In this document: positions 51,501 to 57,290 of the stretch, one piece after another
Layout: every line of letters begins with the position of its first letter
Position numbering within the stretch: the first letter of the stretch is position 1
Source: Megascapheus bottae
Lineage: Eukaryota; Chordata; Mammalia; Rodentia; Geomyidae
Direction: 5' to 3'
Assembly (NCBI GenBank): GCA_024803745.1
Contig: JANJXV010000025.1
Location: 18,491,610 to 18,555,609 of the forward strand
DNA: 64,000 nucleotides
Program-made: the position numbers and the translations under genes
The notes under the pieces: generated by a model
Told to the model about the DNA's origin: nothing
The model's database searches: none
The model's input: the letters and a program-made list of their open reading frames with translations, nothing else

Positions 51501-54500
51501 AAGGAGAGGGAGAGGGGAGGGGGAAGAGGGGGAAGAGGGAAGAGGAAGAGAAAATGGACATGTAGCTCATAGTAACTTTCCACCATGTACTCTTTAAAAG
51601 TAAGTGATCTGGGGGCCGGCAGTTTGGCCTAGTGGTTAAGGTGCTTGCCTAGCATGCATGAAGACCCGGGTTTGATTCCTCGGTACCACATATAGAAAAA
51701 AGCTGGAAGTGGTGCTGAGGCTCAAGTGGTAGAGCTCTAGCCTTGAGAAAGTCCAAGGACAGTGCTCAGGCCCTGAGCTCAAGCCCAGGACTGGCAAAAA
51801 AATAAATAAATAAAATAAAATATTGTAATTAATATAAGGGTTGCATTATATTTGCCAGATAGAAGGTACATTAATTCACATACATTGATACCCTTTCTGA
51901 TGTCTTGGTCCCCATTCCCCTCCCCCCCACCCCCACCCCTCATCTTGTTTTCCCCTCTTCCCTAGCCAGTTTCAAATAACCAAATACAAATATATCCAAT
52001 ATATCAGATAACAAAGTAAGAAACTGTAACAATATGAGATAATCAAGGGATAGCAAAAGTGTATCTCTCATCTTAAAAGATACTTGAAACTCTCATGTTT
52101 CTGCCTTGAATTGGGTGTTGCCTGTTTTACACAAGTCTGAAATGGCTGTAAGCAGGACCTGCAAGGATTAGCTGAAGATCAGTCTGATCATTTCCTGACA
52201 GTTTAAGAATTCCCAGCAGTAAAAATTCATATAATTAATCTACTGATTGACATCTTATAAAATTATTTCCAGTATTATCCAAACCCTGGAAGCTATAAGA
52301 AGCTAAAAATCATAACTGGGCACGATGGTTCACGCCTGTAATCCTAGCTACTCAGGAGACTGAGATCTGAAGATCAAGGTTTAAAGCTAGCCCGGGCACC
52401 AAAGTCCTTGAGACTTTTATCTCCAATTAATCTCTAGAAAACAGGAAGTGGGGTTTGGCTCAAGGGTAGGGCCATAGCCTTGAGCTTAAGAGCTCAGGGA
52501 CAGCTAGTTCAAGCCCCGGCCTAGTTCAAGCCCATCACTCACAAAAAAAAAAAACAAAAAAAAGGTTAAAAATCATAGAATGAGGTGCCAGTTGTCTGAG
52601 GAACATGGTTGGAATCCAGCCTGGAAAGGAAAGTCCGTGAGACTCCTGTCTTACCACCAAAAAGCCAGAAGTGGAGCTGTGGCTCAAGTGGTAGAGCACT
52701 AAAGCTCAGAGACAGCATACAGGCCCTAATTTCAAGCCCCAGGACTGATGTGTGTGCATGTGTATGCACACATATACAATAAATCAACCATAGAAAAAAA
52801 TTCTATATCACATAAAATGCCAGAGTCAAAGCAACCCAGCAATAAACTAAGACAATAAATTTACAGTCCCTGTTTAGAAAAGGGATAGTATTCCCTAGTA
52901 TATAAAACCTTTCAAATCAGCAAGAAAGAAAAAACTTAGAAATTCAAATATCTTCTTAAAAAGAAAGGTACTTGGGCCAAGAGTTGTAGCTTAGTGTTGC
53001 AGACCTTGCTTCAGCCGCTGACACAAGAAGGTATTTAACCCCACCCATAGGAAGAAAAAGGCAAGCCTCTGCCATGCGGGGTAGCAGAGATCAAGAAGTG
53101 GGGTGTCAGGCTGGGGACATGACTCAGTGGTAGAGTGCTTGCCTAACATACCGTGGGGCCCTGAGTTCAGTCTTCAACATCACAAAAACATGCCCCCAAA
53201 ATTTCATGGTACCGTGTGAGCATGAACGTGGGGCAACTGACAACCAGTTACCAAACACACATAGCCCGTTTAAGTGTGAAGTTGTACGGCCTCTGGAGAC
53301 GCTGTCTACCAGAACCGTAAAAGAATTCATTCTTTGGCTGGGAGTTGGGCCTAGTGGTAGAGTGCTTACCTAGCATGCATGAAGACCCAGGTTCAATTCC
53401 TCAATACCATATACATAGAAAAACCTAGAAGTGGTGCTGCGGCTCAAGTGGTAGAGCTCTAGCCTTGAGGAAGTTTAATGACAGTGCTCAGGCCCTGAGC
53501 TCAAGCCCAGGATTGCCAGAAAAAAAAAAAAAAATCCATTTTTTTTGACTTAGCATTTCCATGAATAGGAATTTATTCTACACATAACCAGTCAGGTCCA
53601 TAGAGTCCTGTGAACAAGGTTAATTTAAAGTTCTGTTGCAGCTAGGCAGGGTGCCTCACATCTGTAATCTCAGCATTTGGGAAGCTGGGGCAGGAGGATC
53701 GCAGTGGAGGCCCCGCGACCCCCCCTTCTCAACCAGGAAGCCGGGCATGGACTGAAGGATTGTGGTAGGAAAACCATCTGAAGCCAGCCCAAGGCAACAA
53801 TGTAAGACTATTCAAAGAATAACTGAAAGCCAGCACCCCCACCGAGAAAAAGACAAGGGGCATACTGACTATCAAGGTGAAGTCCTGAGTTCAAATCCCA
53901 GGACTGCCAAATGAAAGGCAGGGGGTATAGCCCAGCGGTAAAGTATTTGCTTAGCACATACAAAGCTCTGTGTTTGATCCCTGGGTCAAAGTTCTATTGT
54001 CCCAGCCAGGGAACTGTGGCCTTGTGGGCTACAACTGGACTTGCCAGCCATTCACAAAGTTCTCTAGGAGGCTCCGGGCACAACTACAGTTGAAAACCAC
54101 TGGCATTGTGTCTATACTTGCTGTCTCCATTTGTTAAGAAAACACATGTATTACTTTACTTTGTAATTTAAAAAAAAAAAGCTTTAGCTTGGTGCAGTGG
54201 CTCACATCTGTAATCCTAGCTACTCAGGAGGCTGAGATCTGAGGATCGCAGTTCAAAGCCAGCCCAAGCACTGAAGAACGGGAGAGTCTTACCTCCAATT
54301 AATCAGTAGAAAACAGGAAGTGGGGCTGTGGCTCAGAGGTAGGACGGTAGCCTTGAGCTGAAGAGCTCAGGGACAGCACTCAGAGTTCAAGCTCCATGAC
54401 CCCCCCCAAAAAAAAGTGCTTTTTCATAACAGGAAGCATAAAGGAGACTAGAGCATGACTAGTGGCAGCATGTCCGCTTAGGATATGGTAAAACAATGTT

Positions 54501-55517
54501 GCTGGGCAGGCTTATCTTCACACGCTCTGGTGTAGTAGCTGGGGTGACAGGCATGTACCCCTATGCCTACTTGTTTTTAATTGGCTGGGTTAGGAGTCTT
54601 AGGATATTATTATTTCTTTATTTGCCAGTCCTGGGGCTTGAACTCAGCCTAGACATTCTCCCTGAGCTCCTTTTGCTTAAGGCTAGCACTCTACCACTGG
54701 AACCACAGCACCACTTCCATCTTTTTCTGTGTATATGGTACTGAGGAATGGAACCCAGGGCTGCATGCATGTTAGTCAAGTACTTCACCACCAAGCCAGC
54801 CCCTCCTGATTTTTTGTTCACATCAAGACCCTTCTGATCTCAGCCTCTTAATTGAGCATCACACCTAGCTCCAGTTTTCTGGTGGTTAATTGAAGATAAG
54901 AGTCTCTAGACTTTCCTGCCAAGCTGGCTTTGAACCATGATCCTCAGATCTCAGCCTCCTGAGAATACCTAGGATTATAGGTTTGAGCCACCAGCACCTG
55001 GCCTATCACATATTCTTGATATTTGTTTAGGAGTTGGTGACTTTTGTGTCAAAACAAAATCCACTGTGGAAGAGGGATTTCATTTCTGAAAGAAGCTAGA
55101 ATTTTCAAGCTCCAATACTAGCACAAAATAACAAAATGGGGGGCAATTCTTTTATAAATTTCATTGGACTGAGCAGTTAGGTAAAAAAATAAAATCAGTA
55201 CCCAAGATGTTTATTGGTGTCATACTCTAGCGTAAAACAGTTAACATCAAAAGCAAAGGAGAAAAGACACACACTGGCTGCAGTTGGGAAGAGTTGATTG
55301 CAGTTAGATGATTGGGAGACAGTGCCCAGTAGAGTGCTGCCCCCCAGTGGTGCTCACTGGTAGTGTTGGTGGCAGAAATGTGGAAAGCAATGGTTAGATA
55401 ATTCTGATCTCACCCTATCTGGTTGCAGATTTTTCTGAACTAACGCTCAATGGAAGCCTGGAAGAAAGAACCCCCTTCACTACCATGGTTACCTGCAGCC
55501 AGGTGCATTTCAAGTGA
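24904..55517 (+). CDS. ZWILCH: ZWILCH, kinetochore protein of the RZZ complex
   Basis: Part of the ROD-ZW10-Zwilch complex of the outer kinetochore corona, which recruits dynein (through Spindly) and MAD1-MAD2 for the spindle checkpoint. Eighteen coding exons sum to 1761 bases, 586 residues plus TGA; human has 591 as I recall. Landmarks in order: [163 protein letters not shown], and [10 protein letters not shown] at the end. All borders are GT/AG with consistent phase. Local divergence is highest in exons 11 and 18. Start chosen at the first ATG in frame with the conserved DFY...LLQ. Confidence 0.98.
25098..25158. repeat. GC-rich tandem repeat, unit about 19 bp
   Basis: Two to three units of the gcaggcagcccccggggt type at the start of ZWILCH intron 1, inside the CpG island. 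Confidence 0.85.
25160..25250 (+). repeat. Family B SINE right-half fragment
   Basis: ggttcaagggtagagggtgg to gttcaagccccatcaccc; the left half is missing, and the junction abuts the GC repeat. Confidence 0.75.
25251..26072 (+). other. ZWILCH: ZWILCH intron 1, AT-rich part
   Basis: Apart from the family A SINE at 25390-25575, unique AT-rich sequence with no gene seen. Confidence 0.65.
25390..25575 (-). repeat. Family A SINE
   Basis: ttaccagtcctggggcttg to caccactatacc-type A-box end, small internal deletions. Confidence 0.88.
26073..26124 (+). CDS. ZWILCH: ZWILCH exon 2
   Basis: 52 bp, acceptor tttcag, donor gtatga. Encodes (Q)[17 protein letters not shown]. Confidence 0.96.
26491..26795 (-). 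repeat. Family A SINE, (CT)n and family B fragment
   Basis: Family A about 26491-26684, (CT)n at 26685-26712, then the left half of a family B element to about 26795. Confidence 0.88.
27195..27775 (-). repeat. Three minus-strand SINEs in a row
   Basis: Family A 27195-27380, a second family A lacking its right end 27381-27531, and family B 27545-27775. The first A copy joins the second without spacer. Confidence 0.88.
27890..28455. repeat. Three-layer nested insertion
   Basis: Minus-strand family B split into 27890-28013 and 28365-28455. The split holds an L1-like 3' end (28014-28150) flanked by aagagtctcaag (28002-28013, 28365-28376). A plus-strand family A (28158-28345) inside that junction is flanked by ataagagtct (28148-28157, 28363-28372). 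Confidence 0.88.
28588..28885 (-). repeat. (TGTGCG)n tract and family B SINE
   Basis: Alternating purine-pyrimidine repeat at 28588-28640 (gtgtgc then gcgcgt units), then an old family B copy. Confidence 0.85.
28935..29345 (+). repeat. Two plus-strand family A SINEs
   Basis: First about 28935-29118 with a GA-rich tail (aagaaagaaagaaa), second about 29166-29345. Confidence 0.85.
29447..29635 (-). repeat. Family A SINE upstream of ZWILCH exon 3
   Basis: Intact dimer whose 5' end (minus strand) is about 80 bp from the exon 3 acceptor. Confidence 0.88.
29718..29813 (+). CDS. ZWILCH: ZWILCH exon 3
   Basis: 96 bp, acceptor taacag, donor gtaagc. Encodes [20 protein letters not shown], then [12 protein letters not shown]. 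Confidence 0.97.
29865..30281 (-). repeat. Family B and family A SINEs
   Basis: Family B about 29865-30055 with its right half shortened, then family A about 30087-30281. Confidence 0.85.
30533..30890 (-). repeat. Family A and family B SINEs
   Basis: Family A about 30533-30702 joined to family B about 30705-30890. Confidence 0.85.
30920..31206 (+). repeat. Family A SINE with expanded (GA)n tail
   Basis: SINE about 30920-31112, then a long GA/GAGAC tract to 31206, probably grown from the SINE tail. Confidence 0.92.
31340..31410 (+). repeat. (GGGA)n purine tract
   Basis: gagggagagggagggagggg-type repeats, almost only purine for about 70 bases, followed by a family B left-half fragment (31430-31545). 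Confidence 0.88.
31650..31830 (-). repeat. Family A SINE
   Basis: Near full dimer preceded by a pyrimidine-rich cctcctcccc tract. Confidence 0.87.
32150..32690 (+). repeat. Diverged B1/family B-type elements
   Basis: Two old plus-strand 7SL-like pieces (about 32150-32270 and 32462-32690) just upstream of ZWILCH exon 4. Confidence 0.6.
32760..32875 (+). CDS. ZWILCH: ZWILCH exon 4
   Basis: 116 bp, acceptor tttgaag with a poor pyrimidine tract, donor gtaagt. Encodes [20 protein letters not shown] to ALPVGRA. The start was fixed by phase and by matching EK-x-PLEKEE. Confidence 0.93.
32945..33525 (+). other. ZWILCH: ZWILCH intron 4, first part
   Basis: A diverged B1-like piece at about 32950-33110, then unique sequence with no gene recognised. 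Confidence 0.55.
33532..33566. repeat. (GT)n microsatellite
   Basis: About 17 GT units in ZWILCH intron 4. Confidence 0.95.
33664..34362. repeat. T27 run, family A (-), family B (-) and L1-like 3' end (+)
   Basis: Poly-T 33664-33690, diverged SINE to 33840, family A about 33850-34027, family B about 34105-34245 cut by an L1-like tail (34250-34362) that matches the one at 5930-6060. Confidence 0.8.
34370..34625 (+). repeat. Family B SINE
   Basis: Complete plus-strand element ending in a GA-rich tail. Confidence 0.87.
34895..35012 (-). repeat. B1-like monomer
   Basis: Ten T then ggagacaggattattctgtg to ttacaggcatgcaccacc: a simple B1 without the family B right half. Confidence 0.8.
35013..35853 (+). 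other. ZWILCH: ZWILCH intron 4, last part
   Basis: Unique intronic sequence with a short GT/GCAT tract at 35281-35312 and no gene seen. Confidence 0.65.
35854..36053 (+). CDS. ZWILCH: ZWILCH exon 5
   Basis: 200 bp, acceptor ttcaag, donor gtgagt. Encodes [20 protein letters not shown] to [13 protein letters not shown]. The acceptor is AAG, like exon 4. Confidence 0.97.
36122..36322 (-). repeat. Family B SINE
   Basis: Directly follows ZWILCH exon 5; internal part shortened after cttctggctttttctgac. Confidence 0.82.
36587..37345 (-). repeat. (CTGT)n and three minus-strand family B SINEs
   Basis: CT/CTGT tract 36587-36645, then family B at about 36645-36850, 36865-37088 and 37115-37345. B1-like monomers follow at about 37350-37470 and 37555-37660. 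Confidence 0.88.
37712..37782 (+). CDS. ZWILCH: ZWILCH exon 6
   Basis: 71 bp, acceptor cttatag, donor gtaagt. Encodes (A)[20 protein letters not shown], then VSS. Confidence 0.95.
37885..38385 (+). repeat. Family B SINE and two diverged relatives
   Basis: Family B about 37885-38042 with an internal deletion of the left half, then older pieces to 38385 containing gttggtagagcacctacctg. Confidence 0.75.
38386..39213 (+). other. ZWILCH: ZWILCH intron 6, right part
   Basis: Unique sequence with one very old minus-strand B1-like piece near 38690-38900; no gene seen. Confidence 0.55.
39214..39369 (+). CDS. ZWILCH: ZWILCH exon 7
   Basis: 156 bp, acceptor tttcag, donor gtagga. Encodes [20 protein letters not shown] to [12 protein letters not shown]. 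Confidence 0.97.
39600..39815 (-). repeat. Family B SINE
   Basis: Complete, moderately diverged, 230 bp after ZWILCH exon 7. Confidence 0.85.
39896..40715 (+). repeat. Cluster of plus-strand SINEs: A, A, A/B composite, A fragment
   Basis: Family A 39896-40082; a 5'-truncated family A 40100-40235; family A left half 40285-40385 running straight into family B 40390-40608; right-half fragment 40625-40715. The third A copy seems to have been interrupted by B, its right half reappearing at 40625. Confidence 0.85.
40716..41700 (+). other. ZWILCH: ZWILCH intron 7, right part
   Basis: About 1 kb without recognisable SINEs, unusual for this window; AT-rich, no conserved frame seen. Confidence 0.6.
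41701..41772 (+). CDS. ZWILCH: ZWILCH exon 8
   Basis: 72 bp, acceptor ttccag, donor gtgagt. Encodes [20 protein letters not shown], then KFLL. Confidence 0.97.
42060..42245 (+). repeat. Family A SINE
   Basis: Full dimer from agggccaggagcatggccta. Confidence 0.9.
42482..42715 (+). repeat. Family B SINE
   Basis: Complete; its right half carries an (AAC)n expansion at about 42653-42677. Confidence 0.87.
42818..42911 (+). CDS. ZWILCH: ZWILCH exon 9
   Basis: 94 bp, acceptor tcttag, donor gtgatt (weak). Encodes [20 protein letters not shown], then [11 protein letters not shown]. Confidence 0.95.
42953..43838. repeat. Three family B SINEs (-, +, -)
   Basis: Minus 42980-43205 starting only about 60 bp after ZWILCH exon 9, plus 43305-43545, minus 43625-43838. 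The inverted pairs could fold back in pre-mRNA. Confidence 0.87.
44116..44165 (+). CDS. ZWILCH: ZWILCH exon 10
   Basis: 50 bp, acceptor tttctag, donor gtgagt. Encodes (D)[16 protein letters not shown]. Confidence 0.95.
44203..44420 (+). repeat. Family A SINE
   Basis: Fills most of ZWILCH intron 10 and ends in (AAAT)n about 40 bp from the exon 11 acceptor. Confidence 0.9.
44456..44555 (+). CDS. ZWILCH: ZWILCH exon 11
   Basis: 100 bp, acceptor ctcag, donor gtaggt chosen over a nearby gtacca because only it keeps phase into exon 12. Encodes [20 protein letters not shown], then [13 protein letters not shown]. The stretch AVLITVRG differs strongly from human SVKRLFKVRS (from memory). Confidence 0.94.
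44745..45165. repeat. Family B (+), (CA)n, (TTTG)n and family A fragment (-)
   Basis: Family B 44745-44958, CA-rich tail to 44990, TTTG repeats 45014-45035, then a partial minus-strand SINE. Confidence 0.82.
45350..45429 (+). CDS. ZWILCH: ZWILCH exon 12
   Basis: 80 bp, acceptor ttccag, donor gtaggt. Encodes (S)[19 protein letters not shown], then RGDIQPW. Confidence 0.96.
45695..45915 (-). repeat. Family B SINE
   Basis: Complete but with an 8-base shortening in the middle, in ZWILCH intron 12. Confidence 0.83.
46078..46380. repeat. (GT)n tract and back-to-back family B pieces
   Basis: GT/GCAT tract 46078-46139, a minus-strand right half to 46262, then a plus-strand left half to 46380, meeting head to head at gataagagtctcgtggctc. 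Confidence 0.75.
46457..46613 (+). CDS. ZWILCH: ZWILCH exon 13
   Basis: 157 bp, acceptor gacag, donor gtaata. Encodes [20 protein letters not shown] to [13 protein letters not shown]. Confidence 0.97.
46767..46795 (+). CDS. ZWILCH: ZWILCH exon 14 (29-bp micro-exon)
   Basis: Acceptor tcctag, donor gtaagc. Encodes [10 protein letters not shown]; the shortest exon of the gene. Confidence 0.96.
46860..47083 (-). repeat. Family B SINE
   Basis: Starts about 65 bp after micro-exon 14. Confidence 0.83.
47084..47625 (+). other. ZWILCH: ZWILCH intron 14, unique part
   Basis: Non-repeat intronic sequence; no gene recognised. Confidence 0.6.
47630..48176. repeat. Family A (+) and family A (-) SINEs
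   Basis: Plus copy 47630-47825 and minus copy 47983-48176 preceded by T20. The two are inverted 150 bp apart, so they can form a long hairpin. Confidence 0.88.
48490..48626 (+). CDS. ZWILCH: ZWILCH exon 15
   Basis: 137 bp, acceptor ttccag, donor gtaagt. Encodes [20 protein letters not shown] to [12 protein letters not shown]. Confidence 0.96.
48768..48955 (-). repeat. Family B SINE, 5'-truncated
   Basis: Stops at cagcctcctgagatct; preceded by a T/GTTTT tract. Confidence 0.83.
49268..49482 (+). repeat. Family B SINE
   Basis: Plus copy with A-rich tail in ZWILCH intron 15. Confidence 0.84.
49826..49921 (+). CDS. ZWILCH: ZWILCH exon 16
   Basis: 96 bp, acceptor ttgtag, donor gtaagc. Encodes (Q)[19 protein letters not shown], then [12 protein letters not shown]. 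Confidence 0.96.
50280..50570 (-). repeat. Family B SINE and ID-like fragment
   Basis: Family B left half 50280-50442, then ggattgaactcagggccttg, a monomer ID-like piece, to 50570. Confidence 0.72.
50733..50845 (+). CDS. ZWILCH: ZWILCH exon 17
   Basis: 113 bp, acceptor ccttag, donor gtaatc. Encodes (S)[19 protein letters not shown] to [10 protein letters not shown]. Confidence 0.96.
51048..51812 (+). repeat. Three plus-strand family A SINEs with a long GGA tract
   Basis: Copies at 51048-51240, 51272-51462 and 51612-51812. A purine-only (GGAGGA/GAAGAG)n tract at 51459-51556 grew from the tail of the second copy. Confidence 0.92.
51815..51960 (-). repeat. L1-like 3' end, inverted
   Basis: Reverse complement of the tail seen at 5930-6060: ttgtaattaatataagggtt, agaaggtacattaattcaca, then the C-rich complement of the G tract. 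The L1 3' UTR probably continues to about 52260. Confidence 0.65.
52315..52750 (+). repeat. Two plus-strand family B SINEs
   Basis: 52315-52560 complete with a duplicated ctagttcaagcc near its end, and 52585-52745 lacking the first part of the left half. Confidence 0.83.
52751..53335 (+). other. ZWILCH: ZWILCH intron 17, mixed part
   Basis: Unique sequence with an ID-like monomer at about 53105-53190 (ggggacatgactcagtggta). No gene seen. Confidence 0.55.
53336..53530 (+). repeat. Family A SINE
   Basis: Full dimer with A16 tail. Confidence 0.9.
54180..54415 (+). repeat. Family B SINE
   Basis: Complete; a good reference copy of the 7SL-like left half (gtggctcacatctgtaatcc). Confidence 0.9.
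54622..55005 (-). repeat. Family A and family B SINEs
   Basis: Family A 54622-54808 followed by a 3'-truncated family B 54840-55005. Confidence 0.86.
55429..55517 (+). CDS. ZWILCH: ZWILCH exon 18 (terminal coding)
   Basis: 89 bp, acceptor ttgcag, TGA at 55515-55517. Encodes (D)[18 protein letters not shown], then [10 protein letters not shown]. Confidence 0.97.
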
Positions 55518-55624
55518 ACCATGCTTCAGGCTCCCCTATCAGGTATACCTATGTTTTTCCCAAATGCTTGTCATGTGTTCATTCCTCGTGTTTTAGCTAT
55601 TTCTAGGTCATAAATATTAACTTA

Positions 55625-56095
55625 ACTGGGTACCCTGTGGTTTGTGCCTGTAATCATAGCCTTTCAGTAAGGCTGAGATCTGAGGATTGTGGTTTGAAGC
55701 CAGCATGGGCAGAAAAATCCATGACACTCTTATCTCACAGACTTTTCTGCCCGGACTGGCTTTGAATTACGATCCTGAGATCTCAGCTTCCTGAGTAACT
55801 AGGATTACCGGGGTGAGCCACTGGTACCTGGCTGTAAAGTTTTTGTTGTTGTCCGTTGTGGGGTTTTTTTTGTGGGGAGGGGTCATGGGTCTTGAACTCT
55901 GCCTGGGCTCTGTCCCTGAGCTCTTCATCTCAAGGCCCTACCCTTGAGCCAAGCCCCACTTCCCATTTTCTAGAGGTTAATTGGAGATAAGAGTCTCAGG
56001 TCCTTTTGTGCCCCGACTGGCTTTGAACCTTGATCCTCAGGTCTCAGCCTCCTGAGTAGCTAGGATTACAGGTGTGAGCCATGGCACCTGGCTTA
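55625..56095. repeat. Family B SINEs after the ZWILCH stop
   Basis: Head-to-head left halves at about 55625-55830 and a near complete minus copy 55885-56095, within the probable ZWILCH 3' UTR or its downstream intron. Confidence 0.8.
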
Positions 56096-56552
56096 TAAAG
56101 TTTCCTTAAAGACATTTTTGCCTCTGCTCAACTGTAGGACTAAGCCCCAGACAAATAACTTATTTTGGTTTTGAGATAGTATTGGCAAAAGAATTGATGG
56201 ATTAGAGGCTTGAGCCACTAGCACTTGGCTGCTCTAGTTAGTTTTGAGATAAGATTTCACCTGTGTCTTTCCTGGCCTGCACCAGGATCCTAATTTTACT
56301 TGCTGCTGTAGCTGGGGTATCAGGTGTACATTACCATGCTGCTTTTTGCTGTTGAAGTAGGGTCTCAAACTTTTTGCTAAGCTGGCATAGAACTTCAGTT
56401 CTCCCAGGCTCGCCTGGGATCATAGGCATGGGCCACCATGTCCAGCTATTGGCTGGCATGGGGCTTTCAATCTCGCCTTCCAGATATCAAGGATGATAGG
56501 TAAGGACACCAGTGCCCAGCCATACTGTTGGTGGGTATCTAAGTAATTTTTT

Positions 56553-56695
56553 TTTTTTTTGCCAGTCCTGGAGCTTGAACTCAGCACTGAGCACTGTCCT
56601 TAGGCTTTCTGGAGGCGAGAACTCTACCACTTGAGCCACAGCACCACTTCCAGCTTTTTCTAAGCACTCTACCACTAGGCCAAACCCCCAGCCCC
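56553..56695 (-). repeat. Family A SINE, internally deleted
   Basis: The stretch between ccagctttttct and aagcactctaccactagg is missing. Confidence 0.85.
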
Positions 56696-57025
56696 TGTAT
56701 TGGTTCTTTTAATTGTTTTGCTATTCTATAATGCTTCTTTGCATTCTCGTTGGCTGAAGAATATATTTAGTGTAAGTAATTTCTCTCAGTAAAGTATGTG
56801 TGCTCACTTACTAAAGTGTTGGTAACCCTTTTTCCTGGCCAGCTCATAGTGTACAGCGTAGGGCAGTGCTGAGATGGTAGTCAACTATGCCTTAAGCAAA
56901 TCTCTCTCTGCAAATATACAAATTAAGAGTCACAGAACTCTGATTTTTATAAAATGAAAAGATGTGTGTGGCATATAACAAAGACATTAACACTGACTCT
57001 TGGAAAAATGAACTTTCAGACGATT

Positions 57026-57052
57026 TTTATTTTACTCATGCTTACTTTTATT
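57026..57052 (-). terminator. LCTL: LCTL poly(A) signals
   Basis: Two minus-strand AATAAA hexamers at 57052-57047 and 57031-57026, 126-150 bases after the stop. The start of this 3' UTR has a long T run (A16 on the plus strand near 57097-57112). Confidence 0.75.
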
Positions 57053-57177
57053 CTCTAATTCTTAAATCTCAGCACAAAACCCAAAAGAGGGGGAGGAAAA
57101 AAAAAAAAAAAGCAAAGAAGAAGTCATTCTCAGGGACTGCGGGGGTGTGGGCGTGGCTGGGGGGCGGGGCGGTGACG

Positions 57178-57290
57178 TCAGCGGCGGGGGAGGAGCAGCA
57201 GGAGCAGCAGCGCGGCCAGGAGCGCGCCGAGGACGCTTACTGTGGGCACCACCATCTCGGAGACCAGGTGCATGTGGCGGCGCAGCGGCT
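57178..57290 (-). CDS. LCTL: LCTL terminal exon (membrane anchor)
   Basis: 113 bp, acceptor tttcag, TGA at 57180-57178. Encodes (E)[19 protein letters not shown] then a Leu-rich segment and PRR. Very GC-rich; identified by the HM-x-V-x-E-x-VVPTV match to human LCTL. Confidence 0.94.

Larger units (their letters stand above)
55518..57025 (+). other. ZWILCH: ZWILCH 3' UTR and ZWILCH/LCTL convergent gap
   Basis: No AATAAA on the plus strand up to the LCTL 3' end. Weak candidates are AATATA at about 56760 and ATTAAA at 57458, beyond the LCTL terminal exon. A donor-like tcag/gtatac at 55541 raises the possibility of a 3' UTR intron. Otherwise SINE pieces. Confidence 0.5.
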
